Assembly: GCA_027490305.1 (NCBI GenBank)
Contig: JAIXYI010000023.1
Coordinates: 1-64,000, forward strand
Length of the DNA stretch: 64,000 nt
Origin: Flavobacteriaceae bacterium
GTDB taxonomy: Bacteria; Bacteroidota; Bacteroidia; Flavobacteriales; Flavobacteriaceae
Reading direction: 5' to 3'
Below the pieces are notes generated by a model. It saw only the letters and a program-made list of their open reading frames with translations. It did not search any database and was not told where the DNA came from. The position numbers and the translations under genes were made by a program. Shown here piece after piece: positions 19,890 to 29,258 of this stretch (within the stretch, counting starts at the first letter, position 1; every line of letters begins with the position of its first letter).

Positions 19890-20750
19890 TTAAAATACTC
19901 TATACATGTTAAATCCAAAGAAAATGCCGCCGCCGTCCCAGTTGCCGGCTGCGTTCGTAAAATACGCCACATCGTTCATGGCCTGGCTGTTCGAGAACAG
20001 TAGCTGGAATACGTGTCCGCCGGTTTCGATGTCGAGTCCTACCGTCAACGGGTTCGTATACATATCCATTTCCGGTTGGCCCATCCGCGCCGCATACTCA
20101 AAGTTGATGCTGAGGCGTTTCGAAACTTTATAACGTCCGCCCGCCGCAACCAAAAACTGGTCTTTCTTTTCCGAAAGCGCGTCGTAGAGGTTCTTGTGCA
20201 CGTAAACCGGGTTCAACTCCATTGAAAAAGACTCCGAGAACTTCCGCGAAATCGGCAACTGGGCCGTATACGCCAAACGGTCGGAACCATTCAGGTTAGG
20301 GTATTCGTCCGTACTGAGCTTCGTATTGACGTCCATCGTACCATAGGCCACGATCGTCACCGGAAACCCGTCGTTTTGCTGTGGGAAGAGCCGCAATTTG
20401 GCACTTCCTTCAAATACTTTGTTATACGTGTGACGGGAAAGTCCGAGGGAAAGCCAGTCGGTTACGCCATAAATACCGCCAATCTTGGTGTAGGCGTTAT
20501 CGAGGCCGAAGAAATTATCGAGTCCGTTGGTCAAATCGCCAAATCGATGCGAGACCACAAAATACCATTCGTTTTTTGCAGCCAGTTTGGTCGACTGCAT
20601 GGTCACGACCTGTACACCTTTGAAGGCAGCGGTAGCGATTTCCTTATCGTCCGCTTTTTGGTCAATCTCTTTCATCAGGTCATCGTCCTGGGCCATCGCC
20701 GATCCGGCAAACAGCATCGACAGACCCAGCATCATTGCATAGTGTTTCAT
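19890..20750 (-). CDS. DUF5777-like outer membrane beta-barrel protein
   Basis: Signal peptide MKHYAMMLGLSMLFAGSAMAQ; NEWYFVVSHRFGDLTNGLDNFFGLDNAYTKIGGIYGVTDWLSLGLSR. Confidence 0.8.
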   Translation of the reverse strand: MKHYAMMLGLSMLFAGSAMAQDDDLMKEIDQKADDKEIATAAFKGVQVVTMQSTKLAAKNEWYFVVSHRFGDLTNGLDNFFGLDNAYTKIGGIYGVTDWLSLGLSRHTYNKVFEGSAKLRLFPQQNDGFPVTIVAYGTMDVNTKLSTDEYPNLNGSDRLAYTAQLPISRKFSESFSMELNPVYVHKNLYDALSEKKDQFLVAAGGRYKVSKRLSINFEYAARMGQPEMDMYTNPLTVGLDIETGGHVFQLLFSNSQAMNDVAYFTNAAGNWDGGGIFFGFNMYRVF

Positions 20751-20756
20751 GTTTTA

Positions 20757-21146
20757 TCAGTTGGTTAAAGAGCAATTGTCAAGTTTGATTTCTCCCAGCA
20801 GGTCGTCATAGCCGAGCAGTCGTCCCTTTACGGTGACGGATGTGCCGCCCGCAACGGTTGTAGCCGCGGTGAACGAGCAAATAATCGTACCATCCAACAC
20901 CACCTCTTTGTCTTTGACCGAGGAAACCGGCCCCGTGACTTCGATGGTTTTGTTCAGATACAGCGCCGTCGATTTGGCTGCGTCCGCACTGAATGCGTCC
21001 GTCAACTGCTTTGACGATAGCACAAAGGCCGCGTCTTCGGAGGCGACGTCACGGGCGCCGGCGTGCATGACGTAATAATACCCGCCGCCGACCCCGATTG
21101 CCAGTACTATCAGGGCGATAAGCCCCCATTTGAGTCGTTTCTTCAT
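20757..21146 (-). CDS. OB-fold (tRNA_anti-like) membrane-anchored protein
   Basis: N-terminal TM helix; YLNKTIEVTGPVSSVKDKEVVLDGTIICSF..VTVKGRLLGYDDLLGEIKLDNCSL. Confidence 0.75.
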   Translation of the reverse strand: MKKRLKWGLIALIVLAIGVGGGYYYVMHAGARDVASEDAAFVLSSKQLTDAFSADAAKSTALYLNKTIEVTGPVSSVKDKEVVLDGTIICSFTAATTVAGGTSVTVKGRLLGYDDLLGEIKLDNCSLTN

Positions 21147-21180
21147 ATTATTCTATTACGATTTTTTTTACAGTATGGTT

Positions 21181-21912
21181 TTAATCAGCGGCAATTTCGA
21201 TAAAATAAATACCGTATGCAACACCGGATAAAGATACAGGAATGTCGGCATCATCCGCATAGATGTTAATTTCTTTCCCCAATTGCGCTTCCGTATTGTA
21301 GATGGCAACACGTTCAATGCGTGTGCGGAAGTCATTTTTGATCGACAGTTTTTCCTTACACGGGTTCGGATATACCGATAATTTGTCGTCAAGCGAAGGC
21401 TCGTCGAGTCCGAGTACGGTCGTAAACGTCACCGAACTGCTTCCTTTCGATGCGTGCTCGCTGTTTACATTGGTCGATGGCCCGACAGCCCAAATGATAC
21501 TCATTGAGGTCATCGAGTACGTAAGGGTGTAGTCGTTGGCATCGCCCGTGCTGAACGGACGTGTGGCGACAACCGTGCGGGTGGTGCCGCTCACGGTATT
21601 ACTCACCAGCGTGTAGTTTTGTGTGGCGTCGGTAATCGCTGCGTTGTGGCCACCGGAAAGGTGCTGGTCGAGCAGCGAAGTAGAAAAGGTCATACAGTCG
21701 ATCGGGGTGTTGCTCGACATGGTGGTGGCATGGAGGCCAACCGTAAGCCATTTTGTAGAAGGTCCGGTCATGGTAAACGTGGCCAACGACGTTGCCTGGT
21801 TGAGGTCAATTTTAATGGTCATTGACCCAATGTTCTTTACGCCCGTGGTTTTTACCTGGGCACCGGCTAGGGAAGAAAGCGCCAAAAGCGCACATACAAG
21901 GATTTTTTTCAT
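21181..21912 (-). CDS. secreted DOMON-like protein with truncated T9SS type A sorting domain
   Basis: Signal peptide MKKILVCALLALSSLAGAQ; ..WLTVGLHATTM..NYTLVSNTV..IIWAVGPS..; C-term LSVYPNPCKEKLSIKN..GIYFIEIAAD then TAA. Confidence 0.75.
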   Translation of the reverse strand: MKKILVCALLALSSLAGAQVKTTGVKNIGSMTIKIDLNQATSLATFTMTGPSTKWLTVGLHATTMSSNTPIDCMTFSTSLLDQHLSGGHNAAITDATQNYTLVSNTVSGTTRTVVATRPFSTGDANDYTLTYSMTSMSIIWAVGPSTNVNSEHASKGSSSVTFTTVLGLDEPSLDDKLSVYPNPCKEKLSIKNDFRTRIERVAIYNTEAQLGKEINIYADDADIPVSLSGVAYGIYFIEIAAD

Positions 21913-22439
21913 GATTTCGAGGTGTCAAGTGAGATGATGAGTTCCGTATTTTGGTTGAATCGTGCCATATCAAGCGCCGTTCGGCCCTCGTGGTCTTTTT
22001 GGGTTTTGTCAGCCCCGCTCTTGATAAGCAGGCGGGCGATGTCGTTTTTATTGAAGAAAACAGCATACATCAGCGCGGTTTTGCCGTCGTCATCGGTGGT
22101 GTCGAGGTTGACGTGACGCGCGATCAATGCTTTTACGATTTCGATGTCATTCCCCATGACGGCGGACATCAATGCTGTGCCACGGCCACAATTGTAGTTG
22201 AGATCGGCGGTTTTATCACAAAGGAATAAGGCCACGTCACGGTTTCCACGATAGGCGGCCAGTATCAGCGCGTTGGCTTTCGATTCGTTCAATTGCGAAG
22301 TAACGGTAGGATCCGCCTCATACAGCGCCTTCATTTCGGCCAGTGTGCCTTTGCAGGCCACATCGAAAACCGTAGATTGTTGTGCCCATGCACTAAAAGA
22401 TAGGCAAAGAATTAACAGGAAGGCCGCGCTAGTTTTCAT
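21909..22439 (-). CDS. ankyrin repeat domain-containing protein
   Basis: Signal peptide; KANALILAAYRGNRDVALFLCDK, DDDGKTALMYAVFFNKNDIARLLIKSGAD, DHEGRTALDMARFN. Confidence 0.9.
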   Translation of the reverse strand: MKTSAAFLLILCLSFSAWAQQSTVFDVACKGTLAEMKALYEADPTVTSQLNESKANALILAAYRGNRDVALFLCDKTADLNYNCGRGTALMSAVMGNDIEIVKALIARHVNLDTTDDDGKTALMYAVFFNKNDIARLLIKSGADKTQKDHEGRTALDMARFNQNTELIISLDTSKS

Positions 22440-22469
22440 CTATTTTAAATTTCTCTACAAAACTATTGG

Positions 22470-22489
22470 CAGAATCTATTTCAATTCTG
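22470..22489. promoter_or_regulatory. inverted repeat in divergent intergenic region (candidate operator)
   Basis: CAGAAT-N8-ATTCTG between the ankyrin-led operon and the two-component system. Confidence 0.35.
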
Positions 22490-22612
22490 TAGAAAAAAAA
22501 TGGAAATTTAAGAGGATGAAAAAGCCCGGCAACAAAATGCGGCAAACGGCTACAGGATTACGATAGAATCGGATGCCACCTTTGCACGCCAACCTTACAT
22601 GACCCAAACTAA

Positions 22613-23293
22613 ATGAAGATACTTGTAGTAGAAGACGAACCCGGGCTCCGCGACAGCATACGCCAATACTTCGAGACCGAAGGAAATATCGTGGAAGAAG
22701 CCACCGATTACATCCGGGCGGCCCAGAAAGTAGCCGAATATGAATACGATTGTATCCTGGTTGATATCACCTTGCCACACGGATCGGGCCTCGACCTGAT
22801 TCGCGATATCAAAAACCGGAAATCACCCGCAGGCGTTATCATCATTTCCGCGAAAGATTCCTTAGACGATAAAATCGCCGGCCTTGACCTGGGTGCCGAC
22901 GACTACCTGCCGAAGCCCTTCTACCTGCCCGAACTCAATGCACGGGTAAAAGCCCTGATACGCCGCCGGAAATTCCAGGGTGAGAACGACATCGTATTCA
23001 ACGAAATCACGGTAGTGCCCGCCGAGCGAACGGTGATGGTGCACCACAAAAACATCACGCTCACCGGCAAAGAGTATGAGCTTTTGATGTATTTCATCGC
23101 CAATAAAAACCGCGTACTGAGCAAAAGCTCACTGGCCGAGCACATTTGGGGTGATTATGCCGACGGACTCGACAATTTTGACTTCCTTTATAACCACGTG
23201 AAGAACCTGCGGAAGAAACTGCTGCAACAGGGCTGTACCGATTATATCCATACGGTGTACGGTCTGGGCTACACGTTCAAGGCTACCGAATGA
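22613..23293 (+). CDS. OmpR-family response regulator transcription factor
   Basis: MKILVVEDEPGLRDSIRQYF receiver; C-terminal winged helix LTGKEYELLMYFIANKNRVLSKSSLAEHIWG. Confidence 0.95.
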   Translation: MKILVVEDEPGLRDSIRQYFETEGNIVEEATDYIRAAQKVAEYEYDCILVDITLPHGSGLDLIRDIKNRKSPAGVIIISAKDSLDDKIAGLDLGADDYLPKPFYLPELNARVKALIRRRKFQGENDIVFNEITVVPAERTVMVHHKNITLTGKEYELLMYFIANKNRVLSKSSLAEHIWGDYADGLDNFDFLYNHVKNLRKKLLQQGCTDYIHTVYGLGYTFKATE

Positions 23294-24564
23294 AACTCGT
23301 AACGCGCACCAGTCTCTACTACCTTGTTTCAGGTATCCCGGTCATGATTGTTTCGGGCTTTATCTGCTATTCGATTGCGACGGAGGAAATACGCGAAAAC
23401 AGCGACCTGCTGCTCGGTCACGTGCGGTATCAGGTCGAAGGACTGGTAAAAAGGAAGGACACCGCTTCGTTGAATGCCCTCATCCGCAGCGGCGAAGCCC
23501 ATGTGCGACGGATACCCAAAGTGGACGAGCCTACGGTCGCCTTTTCCGACACGTTGATTGCCGATCCGGCTGATCCGGGAGAAGACGAATTGAATGTCAA
23601 CCGGATGATCACGGCAAACGTCAACATCCAAAACAAGGGCTATCGCATCAAAGTATGGCGCACGACGATGCAATCAGGGCAATTGGTGCTGGGTATTTCC
23701 GCAGCGGTGCTGACGGTGCTGTTATTTCTCTGCGGAATCTATTTCATCTTGAATTATTACACCTCACAATGGCTGTGGCGGCCCTTCTACCGCGCGCTCG
23801 ACAACCTTCGGGGTTTCCGCGCCAGCGAAGGGGAGACGCCAGCCTTTTTGGATAGCAAGATCACAGAATTCAAAGAACTAAACGCCTCACTGGCGCAAAT
23901 GATGCAGACGATGGTTGCCGATTATGGCCGCCAGAAGAAGTTTTCGGAATCGGTGTCGCATGAAATCCAAACGCCGTTGGCGGTGATCCAGTCGAAGATC
24001 GATATCCTGATCCAGTCGCCCGACCTTACCGACCAGATGGCGCCCCTTGTGGCCAGTATCGCCGATGCGTGCTCGAAACTCATCCGGATGAGCCGGTCGC
24101 TGATTTTGCTGGCACGTATCGAAAACAAACAGTTTCCGGCGACAGACCCGGTTTCCTTTCTAAGGAAAGTAAGGAGTGCGCTGGCCTTGTTCGACGACCA
24201 CCTGAAGGAGAAAAACCTTTCGCTTTGCATCGAAGAAAAAGCCGATTTCACGTTGAAGGCCAATGCCGACCTGTGCCTGGTGCTCGTTAACAACCTCGTG
24301 CAAAATGCCATCCGGTATAACTATCCGGGCGGTTCCATTGACGTAACGGTCGAGGAAAACCTTTTCCGGATCGCCAATACCGGGCCGTCTGTAGCGCTAC
24401 AGAAAGAAGGACTTTTCAAGCGATTCAACAAGAATGAGGAGGTCAAAGACTCGATTGGCCTTGGACTTTCCATCGCTGCGGAGATCGCGAACGCCAGTGG
24501 TTTGGTGTTGCGGTACGACTTTGAAGACGGCCTCCACGTGTTTCGCCTGACGCGGGCCGAGTGA
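23290..24564 (+). CDS. sensor histidine kinase
   Basis: Two TM segments; FSESVSHEIQTPLAVIQSKID H-box; NLVQNAIRYN N-box; SIGLGLSIAAEIA G-box; overlaps the RR stop. Confidence 0.95.
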   Translation: MKLVTRTSLYYLVSGIPVMIVSGFICYSIATEEIRENSDLLLGHVRYQVEGLVKRKDTASLNALIRSGEAHVRRIPKVDEPTVAFSDTLIADPADPGEDELNVNRMITANVNIQNKGYRIKVWRTTMQSGQLVLGISAAVLTVLLFLCGIYFILNYYTSQWLWRPFYRALDNLRGFRASEGETPAFLDSKITEFKELNASLAQMMQTMVADYGRQKKFSESVSHEIQTPLAVIQSKIDILIQSPDLTDQMAPLVASIADACSKLIRMSRSLILLARIENKQFPATDPVSFLRKVRSALALFDDHLKEKNLSLCIEEKADFTLKANADLCLVLVNNLVQNAIRYNYPGGSIDVTVEENLFRIANTGPSVALQKEGLFKRFNKNEEVKDSIGLGLSIAAEIANASGLVLRYDFEDGLHVFRLTRAE

Positions 24565-24593
24565 CATCCAACCGGAAATACTATATTTAGGGG

Positions 24594-25781
24594 ATGAAAA
24601 AGTGGTGGCTCTTCAGCATCGCAGTAGCGTGTGCCTTTTCCTGTAACCGTGAACCGGAGTACTATGACCCGCGCGGACCGGAGTTTGCCGGCAGTGCTTC
24701 GTGTGTGGAATGCCACGCTGACATCCACCAACACTATACGCAAACCGCACACTGGCTTGCTACGGCACCCGGAGATCCCGGTCAGGTGCTGGGCCTCGGC
24801 GGAAAAACCGGATTCGATTTCGGCAACGGCACTGTCGTAAAGGTCGAACAGCGCGGCGACAGCGTCTACCACGTCGTCTACCAAAACCGGGTGGAGAAAA
24901 AGGCGTATCCGGTTGCGGTGGTCTTCGGTTCCAGGCATGCCCAAACGGCGGCCTACTGGCGCGATCACAACACCTATGAACTGCCGGTGTCGTATTACAA
25001 AGACGCCCGCGCCTGGGGTATGAGTCCGGGGTTTGAACCCGTAGGCGCCTACTTCGACCGCAAGATTCCCAAAGACTGCTATACGTGCCATGCCTCTTTC
25101 GCCGCCGCCCATCCCCGCACCGGAGCGGGTGGCTTTGCCGACTACGATGCCCAGGATTTCATTGACCCGCAGGCATTGGTATTGGGCATCGACTGTGAAC
25201 GCTGCCATGGTCCCGCCAAACAGCATGTGGAAGCGCATCGGGAGCATCCGAACCTAAAGTCGGCCCGGTTTATGACGTCTTTTGCCTCCCTTACACCCAA
25301 ACAACAAAACGATGCCTGTGCCATTTGCCATTCGGGAGTGGACGGCGCACGCGTGAAAACCCCGTTCGATTTCCGGCCAGGCGATGTGTTGGAAGATTAC
25401 TACCGCATCATCCCCAAGGAAAAATACGATGTACACGGCAACCAGTATGCGGCTTTGTCGAAGAGTGCCTGTTTTCAGGGAAGTGGGAAGATGACGTGTG
25501 TTTCCTGCCATGATCCGCACGGCGATAGTTCGCACGATCCGGCCTTCTTCGGAAATACCTGTCTGCAATGCCATACGGGTGTCACACATAAAACGGGGCG
25601 GGCCGCTTCACTCGATGCCAAACGACTCGTGGCGCAATGTGTGGCGTGTCACATGCCTAAGGAAGCATCGTCGGCGATTACCTTCCGCCTTGACGGACAT
25701 ACCAAGCCTTCTGATTATCGGTTGGCGAACCACACCATCGGTATTTATCCGGTAAAAACTAATAGCGCACCGAAACCGTAA
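24594..25781 (+). CDS. multiheme c-type cytochrome lipoprotein
   Basis: Seven CxxCH motifs (CVECH, CYTCH, CERCH, CAICH, CVSCH, CLQCH, CVACH); lipobox-like AFSC. Confidence 0.92.
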   Translation: MKKWWLFSIAVACAFSCNREPEYYDPRGPEFAGSASCVECHADIHQHYTQTAHWLATAPGDPGQVLGLGGKTGFDFGNGTVVKVEQRGDSVYHVVYQNRVEKKAYPVAVVFGSRHAQTAAYWRDHNTYELPVSYYKDARAWGMSPGFEPVGAYFDRKIPKDCYTCHASFAAAHPRTGAGGFADYDAQDFIDPQALVLGIDCERCHGPAKQHVEAHREHPNLKSARFMTSFASLTPKQQNDACAICHSGVDGARVKTPFDFRPGDVLEDYYRIIPKEKYDVHGNQYAALSKSACFQGSGKMTCVSCHDPHGDSSHDPAFFGNTCLQCHTGVTHKTGRAASLDAKRLVAQCVACHMPKEASSAITFRLDGHTKPSDYRLANHTIGIYPVKTNSAPKP

Positions 25782-26571
25782 AGGCGAAACTCAAGTCGTC
25801 TTGTTCGTTCCATTTGCCCTGCGCGGCGGCCCGGGTGATGATTTTGGGTCCGGAATAATCGGCGTAAAAGTGGAGTCCGCCTTCTCCCAAGTCCTCAATC
25901 CATTCAAGGGAAAGGAAGAAATCCCCTTCCGCCACGATGCCGTAGTCCGACAGATCGACTTCCAATACGCCCTTACGGATGGTACTCGTCACGATGATGT
26001 TGTCGGTCAGCAATGATTCGCCCGGCAGGCCGTCTTTCATGGCATACACATTCAGGCGGAACCGCATCTCTTCATATCGGTTGTAGGCGACCTGGGCCTT
26101 GAACTTCATCAGTTTCACGGGTTTTTGCCGTGCTTTGATGACCATACCGAGTTCATTACCCAGTTTGTTGTTGACGAAACCGGCGTCGACCTTTTCTTTC
26201 CGTGAAATGCGGGTGTTGCCCCATTCGTCGGCGTGTGCGAAGTGGCGTACGGTCACTTCACGAAGGGCCTTTACATCGGGTTTTAGCTGGATGACTGTAT
26301 TTTCACCGCGTTTTCGGAAGTCGGCTACCGATGCTTCGAACGATACATATCCCAAGGCGGAAATCCGTACCGTGCCGTCGACTCCTTCCGGAAGGGACAG
26401 CGAAAACGATCCGTCGCTGCCGGAAACCGTACCGATATTGCGTCCGACGACGCCAATACTGGTGTAGGGTACTGGTGCGCCCGAACCCGCTTCTATTACT
26501 TTCCCGGTGACGGTTTGGCCAAAAGCCGCCACCGACATCCATCCCCATACAAACAAACACCATCGAATCAT
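25759..26571 (-). CDS. carboxypeptidase-like regulatory domain-containing protein
   Basis: GKVIEAGSGAPVPYTSIGVVGRNIGTVSGSDGSFSLSLPE CarboxypepD_reg-like domain; signal peptide. Confidence 0.88.
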   Translation of the reverse strand: MIRWCLFVWGWMSVAAFGQTVTGKVIEAGSGAPVPYTSIGVVGRNIGTVSGSDGSFSLSLPEGVDGTVRISALGYVSFEASVADFRKRGENTVIQLKPDVKALREVTVRHFAHADEWGNTRISRKEKVDAGFVNNKLGNELGMVIKARQKPVKLMKFKAQVAYNRYEEMRFRLNVYAMKDGLPGESLLTDNIIVTSTIRKGVLEVDLSDYGIVAEGDFFLSLEWIEDLGEGGLHFYADYSGPKIITRAAAQGKWNEQDDLSFAFTVSVRY

Positions 26572-29258
26572 GCCGGCAAAGGTAGGTAAATGTGGAACGT
26601 CGCGCCCTCTCCGGGTTGCGATTCCGCATATAGGATGCCCTCGTGGTTTTCGACGATTTTGTTGCAGATGGCCAGGCCGATACCGGTACCTTCATAGTCG
26701 CCGCGGGAGTGGAGGCGCTGGAATACTTCGAAGATCTTCGTCGCATATTCCGGTTCGAATCCGATCCCATTGTCGGCCACCGCAATGTGTACGTAGCGGC
26801 GGCCGGGATCCGCTTTTTCGTGCGTCACGTCTTTCCCATTGACCGACTCGGACGTGATCCGGATGACGGGTGGTACTTCAGCCCGGGTGAATTTCAGCGC
26901 GTTCGATACCAGGTTGATGAACAGTTGCCGTAACTGGAAGGGGATGCCGTTCACCACAGGAAGATCGTCGATTAGGATGCGGGCGCCTTTCGCCTCGACC
27001 GCATCGGATAGTTCCGCCGTTATTTCGCCCAGTATCGTATTGAGGTGGGTGGGTTCGAATACTTTTTCACCGTTATTGGCCCTGGAGTAGGTGAGTAGGT
27101 CGTTGATCAGCGTCTTCATCCGGTTGGCGGCAATTTGCATACGCTCGAAGTTCCTGCGTCCGGCTTCCGACAGGTTGTCGTGGTCGGTCTTCATGATGAT
27201 GCTGACAAACGTCTGGATTTTCCGAAGCGGCTCCTGCAGGTCATGGCTTGAGATATAGGCAAACGACGACAGTTCTTTGTTGCGGCCTACGAGTTCCATA
27301 TTCGCCCTTTTGAGTTCGAAGGTGCGTTCCTCTACGACCTTTTCGAGTGTTTGTTGGAAGTCCTTTTGGTCTTGGATGTCCGTGGCGGTTCCGACCCATT
27401 GCGTCACCTGGCCGCTTTCGTTTTGCAGCGGTACGGCCCGACTGAGGTACCAACGATACTGGCCGTCGTAGCCACGCAGGCGGTGTTCGAAGGTGTAATC
27501 GTCGCCCGAATGCAGCGAATGCAGCCATCGTTTCCGATAGCCGGTACGGTCATCGGGGTGGACGATTTCGAGCCAGCCTTTGCGGGCGAGTTCGGCCGGA
27601 CTCTTGCCGCAGTATTGGTAGACGGAATCGCTGTAGTAGTCGATATTGCCGAGGGCATCCGCCGTCCAGATGAGTTGTGGAATGGTATCGGTCAGCAGGC
27701 GGAACTTCTCTTCACTTTCCCGCAACGCCTCTTCTGCTTTCTTCCGTTCGGTGATGTCGATCATCACTTTCGAAGCCCCGATCCTGCGTCCGTCTTCGTC
27801 ATGCAGCATCCGTGGATACACGATCACATGGCGTCGTTCGCCGTTTTCGCGCACCATATACAGTTCTTCCTCCAATGACTGACCGTTGCGGAAGGCCAGG
27901 GCCATGGGGCAGGAATCATGTGGGATGGGCACGCCGTCAAGGGAATACAACTGGTAGGCACCGCACCAGCGGTCGACCCCCGGCAACGGATGCCGTCCCC
28001 ATACCGTGGCGGCGGCCTGGTTGTAGAGGTCGATATAGCCGTTTTCATCGATGGTATACATCCCTACCGGCAGCGTTTCGATGAGGTGGCTATAGCGCAC
28101 CTGGGCCGATTCGAGCAGTTTGCGGGCCCGCACCTTTTCGGTGACATCGTTTACCGTACAAATCACGCCTTCCGCTTTTCCTGACGACGGCATAAGAGGC
28201 GCATAGTCGTAATCAACGTAAAACGAACGCGGTCCGTCAGGCCCATCCACAACAGCCAGTGCTTCGCGGTCGCGGTGGGGCTGGCCCGTTTCAATTACAT
28301 GGCGCAGCAGTCGCGGAAAGGGCTGGTTTTCGAGTTCGGGAAAGACTTCCATCAGCGGATGTCCCATTACATCCGCATCCGATCGCCGCCAGAGCGTTTC
28401 AAGCATCGTGCGGTTGGCCAAGTCAATTACAAGGTCGGGGCCTTTAAAGATGGCAATGGCAATAGGAGACTGGGTCACGATGTTGCGGAATTCGCGTTCC
28501 TTTTCCGAAAGCACCTGTCTGGATAATACGATGCCTGTAACTTCGCTACACACGACGATGATACCCGTGACGGTGCCGTCGTCTTCGCGCAGGGGTTGGT
28601 ACACAAAGTTGAAGTAGGTCTGCTCGTCGCGCTGGTGGCGATGCAGGATTACGCCATGTTCGTAGCCTACGTGCGGCCGCCCGGTTTGGTAGACCTCGAA
28701 CAGCATGTTTTTGACAGACTGCGTTTTCAGTTCCGGAAGTGCCTCCAGGAAGTTTTTCCCTATAAAGTCGGGCCCTTTGTCGATGAGCGAGAGGTAGAGC
28801 GGATTGGCGTGTTCGACCCGCAATTCAGGACCCCGTAGCACGCAGATGCCAATGGGCGCCTGGCGGAAGAATACTTCGAGGTCCCGCTGGGTGCGGGCGC
28901 GGGTGCGATCAAGTTCGTCGGCCTGCTCGCGGTAACGTGCGTTTAGGTCTTCGATGCGGCGTTCGATTTCGTCGAATTCGGCGTCGGAGTGATGGTGTTC
29001 GCCCTGGTCGTTCCAACGCAAGGTAATGAGATCGATCAGGGTGATGAGGTGGCGGATACCGATCTTTCGCCAGGAAGAGGATACGTCACCGGCCTCGTGC
29101 AGTTTGAGGAAGGTATCGTGAAAATCAAGGATTTCGGGTAGCGTTTCGGTATCAGGCCTTTTTCCGAACGGGTTGGCGATGGCGGGCAACGGATCGCCTT
29201 CCCCAGATACCAGAGCTTTATTGAGGGCGTTGCGGGCGTTGGCGATTCGTTGTTGCAT
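26568..29258 (-). CDS. multi-PAS domain sensor histidine kinase
   Basis: Several PAS/PAC units (..VHPDDRTGYRKRWLHSLHSGDDYTFEHRLRGYDGQYRWYLSRAVP..); FAYISSHDLQEPLRKIQTFVS; GTGIGLAICNKIVENHEG. Confidence 0.95.
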   Translation of the reverse strand: MQQRIANARNALNKALVSGEGDPLPAIANPFGKRPDTETLPEILDFHDTFLKLHEAGDVSSSWRKIGIRHLITLIDLITLRWNDQGEHHHSDAEFDEIERRIEDLNARYREQADELDRTRARTQRDLEVFFRQAPIGICVLRGPELRVEHANPLYLSLIDKGPDFIGKNFLEALPELKTQSVKNMLFEVYQTGRPHVGYEHGVILHRHQRDEQTYFNFVYQPLREDDGTVTGIIVVCSEVTGIVLSRQVLSEKEREFRNIVTQSPIAIAIFKGPDLVIDLANRTMLETLWRRSDADVMGHPLMEVFPELENQPFPRLLRHVIETGQPHRDREALAVVDGPDGPRSFYVDYDYAPLMPSSGKAEGVICTVNDVTEKVRARKLLESAQVRYSHLIETLPVGMYTIDENGYIDLYNQAAATVWGRHPLPGVDRWCGAYQLYSLDGVPIPHDSCPMALAFRNGQSLEEELYMVRENGERRHVIVYPRMLHDEDGRRIGASKVMIDITERKKAEEALRESEEKFRLLTDTIPQLIWTADALGNIDYYSDSVYQYCGKSPAELARKGWLEIVHPDDRTGYRKRWLHSLHSGDDYTFEHRLRGYDGQYRWYLSRAVPLQNESGQVTQWVGTATDIQDQKDFQQTLEKVVEERTFELKRANMELVGRNKELSSFAYISSHDLQEPLRKIQTFVSIIMKTDHDNLSEAGRRNFERMQIAANRMKTLINDLLTYSRANNGEKVFEPTHLNTILGEITAELSDAVEAKGARILIDDLPVVNGIPFQLRQLFINLVSNALKFTRAEVPPVIRITSESVNGKDVTHEKADPGRRYVHIAVADNGIGFEPEYATKIFEVFQRLHSRGDYEGTGIGLAICNKIVENHEGILYAESQPGEGATFHIYLPLPA

